Shown here: positions 9,198 to 18,519 of the stretch, piece by piece
Position numbering within the stretch: the first letter of the stretch is position 1
How the letters are laid out: each line of letters starts with the position of its first letter
Assembly: GCA_963805915.1 (NCBI GenBank)
Contig: CAWDWD010000021.1
Location: 124,001-188,000 of the forward strand
Source of the DNA: JAEULH01 sp963805915
GTDB taxonomy: Bacteria > Pseudomonadota > Alphaproteobacteria > Rhodospirillales > Defluviicoccaceae
Length of the DNA: 64,000 bases
Reading direction: 5' to 3'
Notes under the pieces: model-generated
Databases searched by the model: none
What the model was told of the DNA's origin: nothing
What the model saw: the letters and a program-made list of their open reading frames with translations, nothing else
Program-made: the position numbers and the translations under genes

Positions 9198-9373
9198 GGG
9201 CGCGGACGGTTAAAGGGGTTGCTTCGCAGGTGCAAGGTAAATCAGAAGTGACACAATTAAGGGGCGCACTCAAGGAGGGCTTAAGGGCCGAGCTTGCACG
9301 GCGGTTTCGAGGGCATGAGGGTCGCCGGCATTGCCCGGCATCATAGAGTGGTTGAAATGCAACAAACGCTCAA

Positions 9374-9622
9374 CTAAATTGTTAGGCATGGGCGAGCTCG
9401 GCTGTTTCGCGTCACGCGTTGGACAGACTGTGTTCGAATCGCCGAATTGACGTTCGCTAGGTAAGGACCAGGGCCAACCAGGATGGCAACCGCAGCAGCA
9501 GCCGTCGCCATATCAGCCATCACGATGAGCATTGCTGCGAGCATTGTGTTGGCGCTCGCCTCGCGCCGCCGCTCCTGCCAGCCTTTATCGCCCGCACGGG
9601 TCGTCCTCGTTGCATCGGGCAC
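9374..9622 (-). CDS. Possible small membrane protein (GTG start)
   Basis: The GTG at 9622 sits just after a near-perfect GGAGGTAA ribosome binding site. The 82-residue product has a charged N-terminus (RTTRAGDKGWQERRREA) and then one long hydrophobic segment (TMLAAMLIVMADMATAAAAV). No family is recognised. The plus strand is also open here, so the call rests on the ribosome binding site and membrane segment. The rest of the 9198-9756 gap shows nothing I can name; the leuA promoter must lie in it. Confidence 0.4.
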   Translation of the reverse strand: MPDATRTTRAGDKGWQERRREASANTMLAAMLIVMADMATAAAAVAILVGPGPYLANVNSAIRTQSVQRVTRNSRARPCLTI

Positions 9623-9756
9623 GACTTACCTCCAGCCGTCGGATCTAGTACGGCATTCCGGCGGCTGTTTTTCGTGCCCGAGCACTTCTTGTCAAGATCA
9701 AAACGGGGCGTGCGGTTTCGCCGCCCGGAGACGACCGGATCCAAGGATACCCGACC

Positions 9757-11451
9757 ATGTTTTTGAATGCCGCGAGTAAGTACCGCGCGGTCGAGCCTGT
9801 CCGCTTCACCGATCGGACGTGGCCCGACGCCGTCATTTCCAAGGCGCCAATCTGGTGCAGCGTCGATCTGCGCGACGGCAACCAGGCCCTCATCGAGCCG
9901 ATGGGCCAGGACCGCAAGAAGCGCCTGTTCGACAAGCTCGTCGCCATGGGCTTCAAGGAGATCGAAGTCGGCTTTCCCGCGGCCTCGCAAACGGACTTCG
10001 ACTTTCTGCGATTCCTCATCGACACCAAGGCCATTCCCGATGACGTCACGATCCAGGTTCTGACGCAGGCGCGCGACGACCTGATCGATCGGACCTTCGA
10101 TGCGATCACCGGCTGCCGGCGGGCCATCGTCCATTTATACAATTCAACGTCGGAGCTGCAACGGCGCGTGGTTTTTGGCCTCGACCGGCCGGGAATCATC
10201 GCCATCGCCAGGAAGGGCGCGCAGCGGATCGTCGACAACGCGCGCCGCTGCGACGGAACCGAAATCGTCCATCAGTACTCCCCGGAAAGCTTCACCGGCA
10301 CCGAGCTCGACTTCGCCAAGGAGATTTGCGAAGTGGTGATGGATGTCTACCAGCCGACACCGGCCCATCGCCTGATCGTCAACCTGCCGGCGACCGTCGA
10401 GATGGCGACACCAAACATTTACGCCGATCAGATCGAATGGTTCTGCCGCAATGTCCGCGACCGTGAATCCTTGATCGTCTCGGTGCATCCTCATAACGAT
10501 CGCGGCAGCGCCGTCGCCGCCGCCGAATTGGCGGTCATGGCCGGCGCCGATCGGATCGAGGGCACGCTGTTCGGCAACGGCGAGAGAACCGGCAACGTCG
10601 ATGTCGTGACGCTCGCTTTGAATCTGTATTCGCAAGGCGTCGATCCCGGCCTGGACCTGGCGGATATCGAGGACCTGGTGCGCACCGCCGAGTACTGCAA
10701 TCAGCTGCCGGTCCACCCGCGTCATCCCTACGCCGGCGAGCTTGTCTTCACCGCCTTCTCCGGATCGCACCAAGATGCCATCAACAAGGGCTTCAAGGCG
10801 ATGCGGCAGAGCAACTCCGGCGTCTGGGAGGTGCCGTATCTGCCGATCGATCCGCAGGACATCGGCCGGGCCTATGAGGAGGTCATCCGCCTCAACAGCC
10901 AGTCGGGCAAGGGCGGCATCGCCTTCGTTCTCGAAAAGGACTACGGCCTGACCCTGCCCCGCCACCTGCAGATCGAGTTCAGCAAGGTGGTCCAGTCCAT
11001 CGCCGATCGCGAAGGCAAGGAAGTCTCCTCCGATCGGTTGTGGCAATGCTTCAGCGAGGAATACCTCCAGAACCAGGATGCGCTGGCTTTTGTCGAGCAC
11101 GAGACCTGGCCGGATACCCGCGCCGGCAGGGGGCGCGCGCTGCGCTCGCGAGTGCGCGCCGGCGCCATCGAAAAGGTCATTGAAGGTCATGGCACCGGCC
11201 CGATCGATGCGTTTGTCGATGCCCTGAAGCGGGCGTTCGACATCGATATCGAGGTCGTCGACTACAGCGAGCATGCGATCGGCAAGGGCGCCGACGCCGC
11301 GGCGGTCGCCTATGTCGAGGGCCGCACTCCGGACGGGGCAACCATGTTCGGTGTCGGCATCGACAAGAACATCGTCGCCGCTTCGTTGCAGGCCGTTGTC
11401 AGCGCCGTCAATCGGGCGCAACGCCGCGGTCTGATCGACTTCAAGCCATAG
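9757..11451 (+). CDS. leuA: 2-isopropylmalate synthase
   Basis: LeuA condenses acetyl-CoA with 2-oxoisovalerate, the first committed step of leucine synthesis. The 564-residue length fits the long LeuA form with a C-terminal regulatory domain for leucine feedback. The DRE-TIM barrel motifs are visible: VDLRDGNQALIEPM at about residue 36 and VSVHPHNDRGSAVAAAELA at about residue 240, with GNGERTGNVD shortly after. The C-terminal domain (about 430-564) carries the KGADAAAVAYVE segment. No leucine-rich leader peptide was seen upstream. Confidence 0.96.
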   Translation: MFLNAASKYRAVEPVRFTDRTWPDAVISKAPIWCSVDLRDGNQALIEPMGQDRKKRLFDKLVAMGFKEIEVGFPAASQTDFDFLRFLIDTKAIPDDVTIQVLTQARDDLIDRTFDAITGCRRAIVHLYNSTSELQRRVVFGLDRPGIIAIARKGAQRIVDNARRCDGTEIVHQYSPESFTGTELDFAKEICEVVMDVYQPTPAHRLIVNLPATVEMATPNIYADQIEWFCRNVRDRESLIVSVHPHNDRGSAVAAAELAVMAGADRIEGTLFGNGERTGNVDVVTLALNLYSQGVDPGLDLADIEDLVRTAEYCNQLPVHPRHPYAGELVFTAFSGSHQDAINKGFKAMRQSNSGVWEVPYLPIDPQDIGRAYEEVIRLNSQSGKGGIAFVLEKDYGLTLPRHLQIEFSKVVQSIADREGKEVSSDRLWQCFSEEYLQNQDALAFVEHETWPDTRAGRGRALRSRVRAGAIEKVIEGHGTGPIDAFVDALKRAFDIDIEVVDYSEHAIGKGADAAAVAYVEGRTPDGATMFGVGIDKNIVAASLQAVVSAVNRAQRRGLIDFKP

Positions 11452-11473
11452 CGAACACGGGGTATGCTCCGTC

Positions 11474-12138
11474 ATGGCCGACCATGCGGTATACGTTTTC
11501 GACGCCTACGGAACGCTGTTCGATGTTCACTCGGCGGTCTTCCGGCTGCGCGAGCGGATCGGGCCAGGCGCCGAGCCGTTATCCGAGCTGTGGCGGTTGA
11601 AGCAGCTCGAGTACTCCTGGGTCCGCAGCCTGATGCGCCGCCATGCCGATTTCTGGCGCGTGACCGAGGACGCGCTCGACTTCGCCCTCGCCCAGGTCGG
11701 CGGCATCGATCCGTCTCTACGCCGGCCGCTGCTCGACGCCTACCGTGAACTCGATGCCTATCGCGAAGTCGTTGCGGTGTTGTCGGCGCTCAAGGCCAGG
11801 GGTGCGCCGCTTGGCGATCCTGTCGAATGGCAGTCCCGAGATGCTCGCCGCGGCAACCCGTTCCGCCGGCCTCGACGATCTGCTCGACGCCGTGCTCTCG
11901 GTCGAACCGGTCGGGCATCTTCAAGCCCGACCGCCGCGTCTACCAGATCGTGCTCGATCGTTTCGGCGTCGCCGCCGGCGAGGTCTCGTTCCAGTCATCG
12001 AATTGCTGGGATGCCGCCGGCGCGGCCGCCTTCGGCTTCGCCGTCGTCTGGATCAACCGCAAGGCCCAGCCCCGCGAATACACCGACGCCGGCCCCATGC
12101 GCGAGGCCCACGACTTGACGGCGTTGCTTGACGGCTGA
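11474..12138 (+). pseudogene. Haloacid dehalogenase type II, two apparent frameshifts
   Basis: The N-terminal frame has the HAD nucleophile motif VFDAYGTLFDV. The protein then continues in a second frame from about 11808 (RRLAILSNGSPEML, motif II) and in a third from about 11918 (FKPDRRVYQIVLDRFGV, motif III Lys, then SSNCWDAAGAAAFG). Together these give a complete L-2-haloacid dehalogenase-like protein of about 220 residues. Each switch fits a one-base insertion, so this is either a pseudogene or two sequence errors. It would hydrolyse short 2-haloacids if intact. It follows leuA closely. Confidence 0.8.
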
Positions 12139-12162
12139 CAAGCGCCGACGGCCACGCGGCAT

Positions 12163-12748
12163 CTAATTGCGTATCGATTCGCGAAGACGTTTAAAGCGAT
12201 CGTCACGTTCCAAAGCTGGTTGTGCGGTCCCAATGGCCTCGAGGCAATCGTTTAGTTCCTTAGGTGGCCAAGGCGCGCCGGTTTGTATCACTGCGTCGAG
12301 GAAGGTGAGTGAGTGTTCGGCAAAGCGTTCGCAGAGCTTCGCTTCATGAAGCTTATGAACCACCAAGCCTGGATTCGCGAGCGGGGTAAGCCACGCTCCT
12401 AATTGCCGGAGAGCATCCGGAAAATTCTCGCGCGCCGCAACGCAAATCCTCGCGCAACTCTCGGATATCTCCGGTGTCAAAACGTCCCGCGTCTTCGGCC
12501 AAACGTACTTGAAGTAGGGAAGGACACGATTGAGAAAAAACTCCTCACCTCGATCTCCCGCGCCTTCCAACGTACGTACCACTGCTCTAATCGCATGTTG
12601 CCGCCCCTTCTCGGGCAGCGCGTGCGTTGCATCCTTCAATTCTTGCCGAGAGAATGAATTGTTCGATTCCTGGGCGGCGAAGGCAAGCAGCGCCGCGTAA
12701 TTTTCTCCGGAACTCGCGAGCTCTCCGGTAATGTCGCGCCGTGCATAG
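12163..12748 (-). pseudogene. C-terminal fragment of the interrupted SIR2-family gene
   Basis: This minus-strand segment reads ARRDITGELASSGENYAA through to a stop at 12163 and is the natural continuation of the large frame that stops making sense at about 13736. It is helical and without recognisable catalytic motifs, like the long C-terminal regions of Dsr-type SIR2 proteins (possibly DUF4020). The IS remnant separates it from the rest of the gene. Confidence 0.7.
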
Positions 12749-13735
12749 GAATTGCGGAGGTCCTGAAGCTGTGCATCGCGGCGGGAGTGGTTCGCCTCGG
12801 CGTGGTGGCCCTGGACGGGACCAAGGTCAAGGCGAACGCATCTCTGGCGGCGAACCGGACGACCAAGTCTCTGGAAGCGGAAGTGGCGGCGATGGTGTCG
12901 GAGGCGGAGGAAACCGACGCCACCGAAGACGCGATGTTCGGGGACCAACGGGGTGACGAGATGCCCGCCGGTCTGCGGGAGCCCTGCGGCCGTCTTGCCC
13001 GGCTGCGCTCGTGCCTGGATCGTCTTCGTGCCGACGCCGCGGAGAAGGCGGATGCCCAGCAGGAGAAAATCCAGCCCGCGCGGCGGCGGAGAAGGCGACC
13101 GGCAAGGCCAAGCGCGGCCGCAAGCCGAAGCCGGCCGAGGCGGCGATCGACGAGGACGCCAAGGCCAACGTGACCGACCCGGCGAGCCGCATCATGAAGG
13201 GGCGCAAGGGCTACCTCCAGGGCTACAATGCCCAGGCTGTGGTGACCGCCGGCCAGATCATCCTCGCCGCCGACGTGACGAACCAGGCCAACGACGTCCA
13301 CCAGTTGGTGCCGATGATCGCCAAGACCCTGGCCATGATGGAGGCGGTGAGCGGCGAGGAGGTCGGGCTCGGCGCCGGGCTGTTCGACGCCGGGTACTGG
13401 TCCGAGGACAACGCCGCCACCGAGACGGCGGAATGCGAATACCTGATCGCGACCACCAAGGACTGGAAACAGCGCAAGGCGATGCGCGACGCCCCGCCGC
13501 CACGGGGCCGGATGCCCAAGGGCATGAGTGCCCGTGAGCGAATGGAACGCAGGCTGTTGACCAAGCGGGGCCGGACTTCTACCGCCTGCGCGGCCAGACC
13601 GTGGAACCGGTGTTCGGCCAGATGAAGGAAAACCAGGGCGCCGACCGCTTCATGATGCGGGGCGAGCAGGAGACCCGGGGCGAATGGAGCCTGCACTGCG
13701 CCGCCCACAACCTCAGAAAACTGCACTCGGAGTGC
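12749..13735 (+). mobile_element. IS1182-family-like insertion sequence remnant
   Basis: About 985 bases of foreign sequence interrupt the SIR2 gene: the host frame is continuous in sense on both sides. The boundaries are approximate, set where the SIR2 reading is lost; GTGCRYR-like bases occur at both edges. I could not verify terminal inverted repeats. The element lacks the 5' part of its transposase, so it is a truncated, immobile copy. Confidence 0.7.
12751..13735 (+). pseudogene. IS1182-like transposase, truncated and frameshifted
   Basis: The visible part begins within the transposase (LGVVALDGTKVKANASLAANRT), typical of the IS1182 group just before the catalytic region. It switches frame near 13070 to reach the KGYLQGYNAQAVV..GQIILAADVT block and again near 13575 to MEPVFGQMKENQGADRFMMRG and SLHCAAHNLRKL. 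The N-terminal domain is absent. Two frame switches and the truncation make it non-functional. Confidence 0.8.
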
Positions 13736-15645
13736 GTGCGCAGTGGAAACAAAGGGGGAAAGGCTCTTGATGGCTTCCATTAACGGCCAGTAGAGACGCG
13801 CGGTCCAAAGGTAACCGCACCACGCGGCGCGCGCCTCATCCGTGGAGCGGTCCCAATCGAAAAGCGGCAAAAGGTGCTTCTTTGTCCACTCGGGGTCCAC
13901 TCTAAACAGGGCTATGACGCTCTGTGCCAGTAGGGTGCGACCATGCCTGAAGCTCGCGACCCTCGTGTCGCAGAGATCGGTAAAGATGGAGTTGATTTCG
14001 GCAGGCAAGCCCTGGTGGTCCTCCAAATTTTGCCGAGACCACCACCGCAAGGCGGCCTCGGTTACTTTGCCGACGGGATGATTGAGCGCCAATGATACCG
14101 GGTCATCGTGTTCTTTCACGGGCTCGTTGCGGTAGAGCGCCAGAATTCTGTTGATGAGCGACAAGACATCGCGGTCGTTACCGGTGTCGGATGCGGCTAC
14201 GGTCTTGAGCCACCCGCCTAGCGAGTCAGCAAGCTCCTTCACAACATTATCTGGCGCGCTTGCTAGAAGGTTACCGAGACAACGCCAAGCCCGCGCTGCT
14301 GCCTCTTCATCAGACCAAGCTTGCAGCGCCTCGCGCCAGCGCCCGGTCGGCCACTTGCCGCCAAGAGCTAAACTCGCTAGGGCCGATAATGTTCGACGAA
14401 CGTCCCTTTCGCAGCGTTCGCGGAAATCATCATCCTGCCGGAAATCTTCCTTCGGCGTTGGGTGCTCGACCAGCCACTTCGCCAGATCGCGCGCAAGCTT
14501 AGGCGTGGCCAGGAAAGTCCGCCATTCATCATCGTCGCTCATCCACCACGAGAACTCGTCGCTCTCATCTGCGGCTAGCTGCCATTCGGGGTTGTGGCGC
14601 GACAAGCTTTGAAAGCTCGCCTCGGCATCCGCTGCGAGCGCCGCTCCGGAGGAGCGGTACTTGGCCAATCGAAACCAGACATCCTTTCGGTCTACTTTGG
14701 CTGAAAACGCGGGCGGCGGCGGTCCTTCCAAAATCGCCTGTTGCAGCGCGGCGCCGTCGTCAATCGATAGCCTCGGTGCAAGCGCAACCAGAAGCCGCAG
14801 CGCCTCGCGCTGCGTCTCGCTTGACCACAGCCACCGGCAGTCATCAATCAGCAGCCATCGAAGCGCTTCGTCCGGCGCGAACAACTTGCCATGCGCCGCC
14901 GCAAAGAACGCCAACCGTTTGAACGTCGGGTACGGAATGCCCAGCCAGCGCTCGACCTCCAGCCGCGCCCGCTTTGGCGACGTTTTGGCGGTGGCGAGCC
15001 AAGAGTCGCGCGTGAGCTCGATCAAGAATGTCCAGTCGCGGTATCGTTCGTTTTGCGGATGGTCCCCGATCGACGGCTGCCACACGCATGAATGATCTTC
15101 CATGTCCGTCGCGCCATCCAGCTCGCGCATCAGATCGAGCGCATCGCGCAGCAGGCATGTGGCCTCGGCCAACAGTGCGGGCAGGCCGTCGCGCCAAGCT
15201 TGAGTTTCGATTAGGTCTTGCAGCGATGATTGAACGTGATCGGCGCCGAGTACAATTTCCCAGTCGACCAGATCTTTGAGCCGCGGCGACGCGGCGGCGG
15301 CGGCCTCCTCGTGTGTGTTGCTGACGCGCACGCACGGCTTGAGTAAATCCCGCAACGCCAGTCTTGACGGGGCCGTAAGTCCCTCCTGTTGAAAGCACTT
15401 GCGCCAGGAACAAGACCAGAACGTATCCGGACGTCTCTGATTATAAAGACGATGATTATGAAGACGATCGAGCAGCATCAGCCGCCACAGTTTCAACAGC
15501 GGAGAAATGGGCGGATTGTCGTTGAGATTGACAGCCACCTGAGCGGCGAAATGAGGCTGAAAAGGCTCGCCTCGCTCAGCTACCCAAATTAGAAGTTCCG
15601 GATTATCGAGATGCTTGGAGAGCCAGCGGGCAAGGTGAGGCGGAA
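13736..15645 (-). pseudogene. Middle portion of the interrupted SIR2-family gene
   Basis: This frame continues the SIR2 protein after one apparent missing base near 15640: read in the shifted frame the sequence runs PPHLARWLSKHLDNPELLIW without a break into the frame that contains VAVNLNDNPPISPLLKLW. About 630 Trp- and Arg-rich, helical residues follow (FKRLAFFAAAHGKLFAPDEA, FLATPKLARDLAKWLVEHP). No enzymatic motif was seen, consistent with the long sensor region of Dsr1/Dsr2-like proteins. The reading ends in the IS remnant at about 13736. Confidence 0.72.
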
Positions 15646-16725
15646 GACCTCGTCAGACCAGTTGCTCTTAATCAGTTTCTCTAGCCACTCAAACTCCCGC
15701 GGTTGGTCGAGTTCAGCGAAAAGCTTGGCGGGCTTGCCGCTCGGATCGCCGAGCGCCCAAAGGACCCGCCCGACATAGTCATCCTGCTTCGTGCTGCCTA
15801 TTGGCGTAGATATGGCATGCTTGAGGACGATCTGTTCCTTGCCCTGTACGCCATCGCGATAGATTTCCGCCCACTCGCGCAGGGTTTGGTGCAGATAGAA
15901 GTGACGACGGTACTCCCGGTAGAGAATGGGAGTGACGTTCTTCGCTTTCCAATCGTCAGACGTGTGTTCTTCTCGCCCTTTCGAATAGCTGCCGAAGGCG
16001 AAGTGTTCGAGTGGCTTTTCACCCAAGAGCCGGTCCGCGGCCAGCGCGTCCATCATGTATCGGAGCACCGGATCGCTGATGCTGTAGCCGACAAAGCAAA
16101 CGGTATAGCTGCGAAACAGCTCGCCGACAAAGCGAGCAGCCCATCCGTCGAGCAAATACGCGAGGCTAAAGTCGCCGCTCGACAGCACCAGACGATTGAG
16201 TTCGTCGTCGCTTGGTTCGGCGGCCAATAGCCCGTGAAGATATACGAGGCCGCTCCAGCGGTTCTTTGGCGCGGGAAGATATGGCGCCTGAAACGTCGCC
16301 ACCGTGCGGTCCCTTACCTCCTCGAACAACCGGTCGAAATTGGAAGTGACGATCCGATAACGGCTCTCCGAACCCCTGGTGCGACCCAAAGTGAGCAGCG
16401 CCTTATGCGTCTCCTTGGCGCGCGGCAGCATTAGGTCGGGGGTGAGGATGCTGGTTAGTTCTTTTCGAACGCCAGCGCGGCCGCCGACGATGCGCTCTTC
16501 CAAGAGCTTGATGGCGGTGTCGTATTGGTTGTTTGTAATCGCCAATTTCTCAAGCTTGCACGGCTGCACTCCCGCCGTGGCATAGAGCTTGTCCACCAAG
16601 CCCTTGAAGCCCGGCAGCCCAGCGGGATAAGAAATCCCGGCGCCGCAGAAGAAAACGACACGGCCATCCTCGTGCGCCTGCAATAGACGCTCGGGAACAT
16701 CTGGTCCGTTTCTTATAAACTGCAT
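15589..16725 (-). pseudogene. SIR2-domain N-terminal part of a Dsr-like defence protein
   Basis: The N-terminal SIR2 (sirtuin-like NADase) fold is clear: VVFFCGAGISYPAGLPGF at residues 24-40 (GAGIS), IVTSNFDRLFE, the LVYLHG histidine motif and VCFVGYSISDPVLRYMMDAL. In known Dsr, Thoeris and related systems such domains deplete NAD+ after phage sensing. The open frame stops at 15589, but one restored base near 15640 joins it to the downstream frame. With the IS removed, the full protein would be about 1190 residues, the usual size of one-gene Dsr systems. Current copy: disrupted. Confidence 0.82.
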
Positions 16726-16831
16726 GTGTAGGAGGCCTGCGCGATGGAATGCTTTAATCGCATCCCCACCCGATCGAGCACGGAAGCAAGAAGTGCCGGC
16801 GGCGGGTCAGGCTTCGGATGGTTGGCGCCGC

Positions 16832-16990
16832 TCAGGCCGCGGCGCGGGCCTCGGCGGTGGCGAGGCGTTCGAGCTCGCAGATCTCGTCGTCGCTGAGTTC
16901 TGCAAGGCGGCTCAGGCAATCAACCCAGCGTTCGACGCTTGGCCAATCGTGGCGATAGAGAATTCGGCTCAGTTCTTGCATTTCGGACAT
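16832..16990 (-). CDS. Small 52-residue hypothetical protein upstream of the SIR2 gene
   Basis: Read on the minus strand from ATG 16988-16990 with GGAGGG four bases upstream. The product begins MSEMQELSRILYRHDWPSVE and ends in a Glu/Ala-rich helix (LSDDEICELERLATAEARAAA). The ribosome binding site, clean frame and amino-acid composition make it a likely gene. It is read in the same direction as the SIR2 gene, 107 bases upstream of its start. Function unknown. Confidence 0.6.
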   Translation of the reverse strand: MSEMQELSRILYRHDWPSVERWVDCLSRLAELSDDEICELERLATAEARAAA

Positions 16991-17065
16991 TATGCCCTCC
17001 GATGACCAGCGGAAGCCTTCGTTGTCCAGCGACTGCGTGCGTCAATGCGGGTCGCAGTCGACATC

Positions 17066-17084
17066 ACACCGCCGCATGCGGTGT
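17066..17084 (+). terminator. Possible hairpin/terminator
   Basis: A perfect 7-bp stem, ACACCGC and GCGGTGT, around a 5-base loop, followed after about 15 bases by a CTCTTTTT run. The T-run is too far for a classic terminator, and no + strand gene ends nearby, so the role is unclear. Confidence 0.25.
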
Positions 17085-17628
17085 TCACCTTCCCACCCTC
17101 TTTTTCGTCTGTGTCGCGCGGGAGGTTGCGAAACCAAGCCCCTGATAGGGGGGACGAAAGAATGTTTCTTGTCAACACTCCCAGCGCCGCGACTGATTAC
17201 AGTTTTGTCACGACACACGCGGATGTCAAGGACACTCGCACTTCCTCGCGCAAAATGTTGGCTCGCTGTCACCTCCGCCCACTAGATATGGGAAAGCGTA
17301 GGCTGACTCGCGCTTTCTGCAGGCGATTGTTGCGAATGCGCACCACCCTACGATCAGAACGGGAGCGCCGCGTCGCGGGATTTCGCCGGCGCGGGCCAAG
17401 CCCATCCCCCAAACAGCTGCGATCGGCCGCGAATCGGCTGCGAATCGATTGGCGAATGGACTGCGGCGGCAACTCCGCGCGACGAAACCGTCTACCTCTG
17501 CATGCGCCGGCGCGTCATCGGCGCGTCTTCCGCGCGCCCGCGAGACTTTGCGCGAGACCTTGCATGGCGCCGGTATTCATGGTTTAAGCACGTCCTCTCG
17601 TATCCTTGCCGGACGCGCGCCGGCTATG

Positions 17629-17651
17629 CCGTGGCGACTTCAGCTCCACGG
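17629..17651 (+). promoter_or_regulatory. Leader hairpin before rpsF, candidate S6:S18 autoregulatory element
   Basis: A CCGTGG / CCACGG stem with an 11-base loop lies 27 bases before the rpsF start codon. Many bacteria carry an S6:S18-binding RNA in the rpsF leader that autoregulates the operon. Position fits; I could not confirm the conserved bulge, so this is a candidate only. Confidence 0.3.
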
Positions 17652-17677
17652 TTGAGAAAATCCGAAAGGAGGAAGTT

Positions 17678-18184
17678 TTGTCGCTGTACGAATGCGTGCT
17701 GATCGCGCGCCAGGATATTTCCGCGCCACAGGTTGAAGCCCTCGCCGATACCTTCACTCACGTCATCGATGAACATCACGGCAAGGTCACCAAGCGTGAG
17801 CATTGGGGACTACGCTCGCTGGCGTTCCGGATCAAGAAGAACCGCAAGGGCCACTACGTTCTGTTGAACATCGACGCGCCGGCCCCGGCGGTCCATGAGA
17901 TGGAGCGTCAAATGCGGCTGAATGAAGACATCCTTCGCCACATGGTGGTCCGCGTCGAGGCGCTGGAAGAAGGCCCCTCGGCGATGTTGCAAAGCCGGGC
18001 CGGACGGGACGATCGCGGCCCGCGCAGAGATGGCAGAGATGGAGGACGCGATGACCGCGGCGGACGCGATGGAGGTCGCGAAGACCGCCCTCGCCGTGAC
18101 GATCGCGGCCGCGAGGATCGGCCCAGGTTCAGCGGCGACAGGCCGCCGCGCAGCGCCGAGGCCCGCGACGGGGAGGCGAACTGA
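17678..18184 (+). CDS. rpsF: 30S ribosomal protein S6
   Basis: S6 binds the central domain of 16S rRNA together with S18. The TTG at 17678 is preceded by AAAGGAGG and starts (M)SLYECVLIARQDIS; longer starts lack support. The ferredoxin-like S6 core spans about residues 1-95 (WGLRSLAFRIKKNRKGHYVLL). The C-terminus is a long Asp/Arg/Gly repeat tail (DGRDGGRDDRGGRDGGRED), a common alphaproteobacterial extension. The stop overlaps the rpsR start. Confidence 0.95.
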   Translation: MSLYECVLIARQDISAPQVEALADTFTHVIDEHHGKVTKREHWGLRSLAFRIKKNRKGHYVLLNIDAPAPAVHEMERQMRLNEDILRHMVVRVEALEEGPSAMLQSRAGRDDRGPRRDGRDGGRDDRGGRDGGREDRPRRDDRGREDRPRFSGDRPPRSAEARDGEAN

Positions 18185-18417
18185 TGGCCACGACCAGGAG
18201 ACCTTTCTTCCGTCGCCGCAAGAGCTGTCCGTTCTCCGGGACCAGTGCTCCGGCGATCGACTACAAGGACACCCGGCTACTGCAACGGTTCGTCTCGGAA
18301 CGTGGCAAAATGGTTCCGAGTCGCATCACCGCCGTTTCCGCCAAGAAACAGCGCGAGCTGGCCCGCGCCATCAAGCGCGCCCGGTTTCTCGCGCTGCTGC
18401 CCTATGCTCTGAAATAG
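18184..18417 (+). CDS. rpsR: 30S ribosomal protein S18
   Basis: The 77-residue protein has the S18 hallmarks FFRRRKSCPFSG, IDYKDTRLLQRFVSERGKM and AKKQRELARAIKRARFLALL. It forms a heterodimer with S6 on the small-subunit platform. Start codon shares bases with the rpsF stop, indicating coupling. Confidence 0.97.
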   Translation: MATTRRPFFRRRKSCPFSGTSAPAIDYKDTRLLQRFVSERGKMVPSRITAVSAKKQRELARAIKRARFLALLPYALK

Positions 18418-18519
18418 GCGTTCGCTATTTCGGGTGAGGCCGGTTCGCCGGTGCTTGTTCGCCAGGCGGCGAGGGGTCGTTCGCGTGACCGGCGCCGCAA
18501 TCGGAGGAGCCACGCACGC

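Larger units (their letters stand above)
16991..17677. other. 687-base stretch without a convincing gene, upstream of rpsF
   Basis: Open frames here are Arg/Pro/Ser rich with no ribosome binding site or domain. The stretch must hold the rpsF operon promoter and leader and the promoter for the divergent small gene. Two hairpins are listed separately. The sequence marks the junction between the accessory SIR2 insert and the conserved ribosomal block. Confidence 0.5.

Noticed and set aside
9483..9779. Plus-strand frame ahead of leuA as a leucine leader peptide
   Set aside because: It has no leucine run and no attenuator-like pair of hairpins was seen.
17045..17587. Plus-strand frame of 180 codons before rpsF
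   Set aside because: Arg/Pro rich, no ribosome binding site, no domain; probably promoter and leader DNA.
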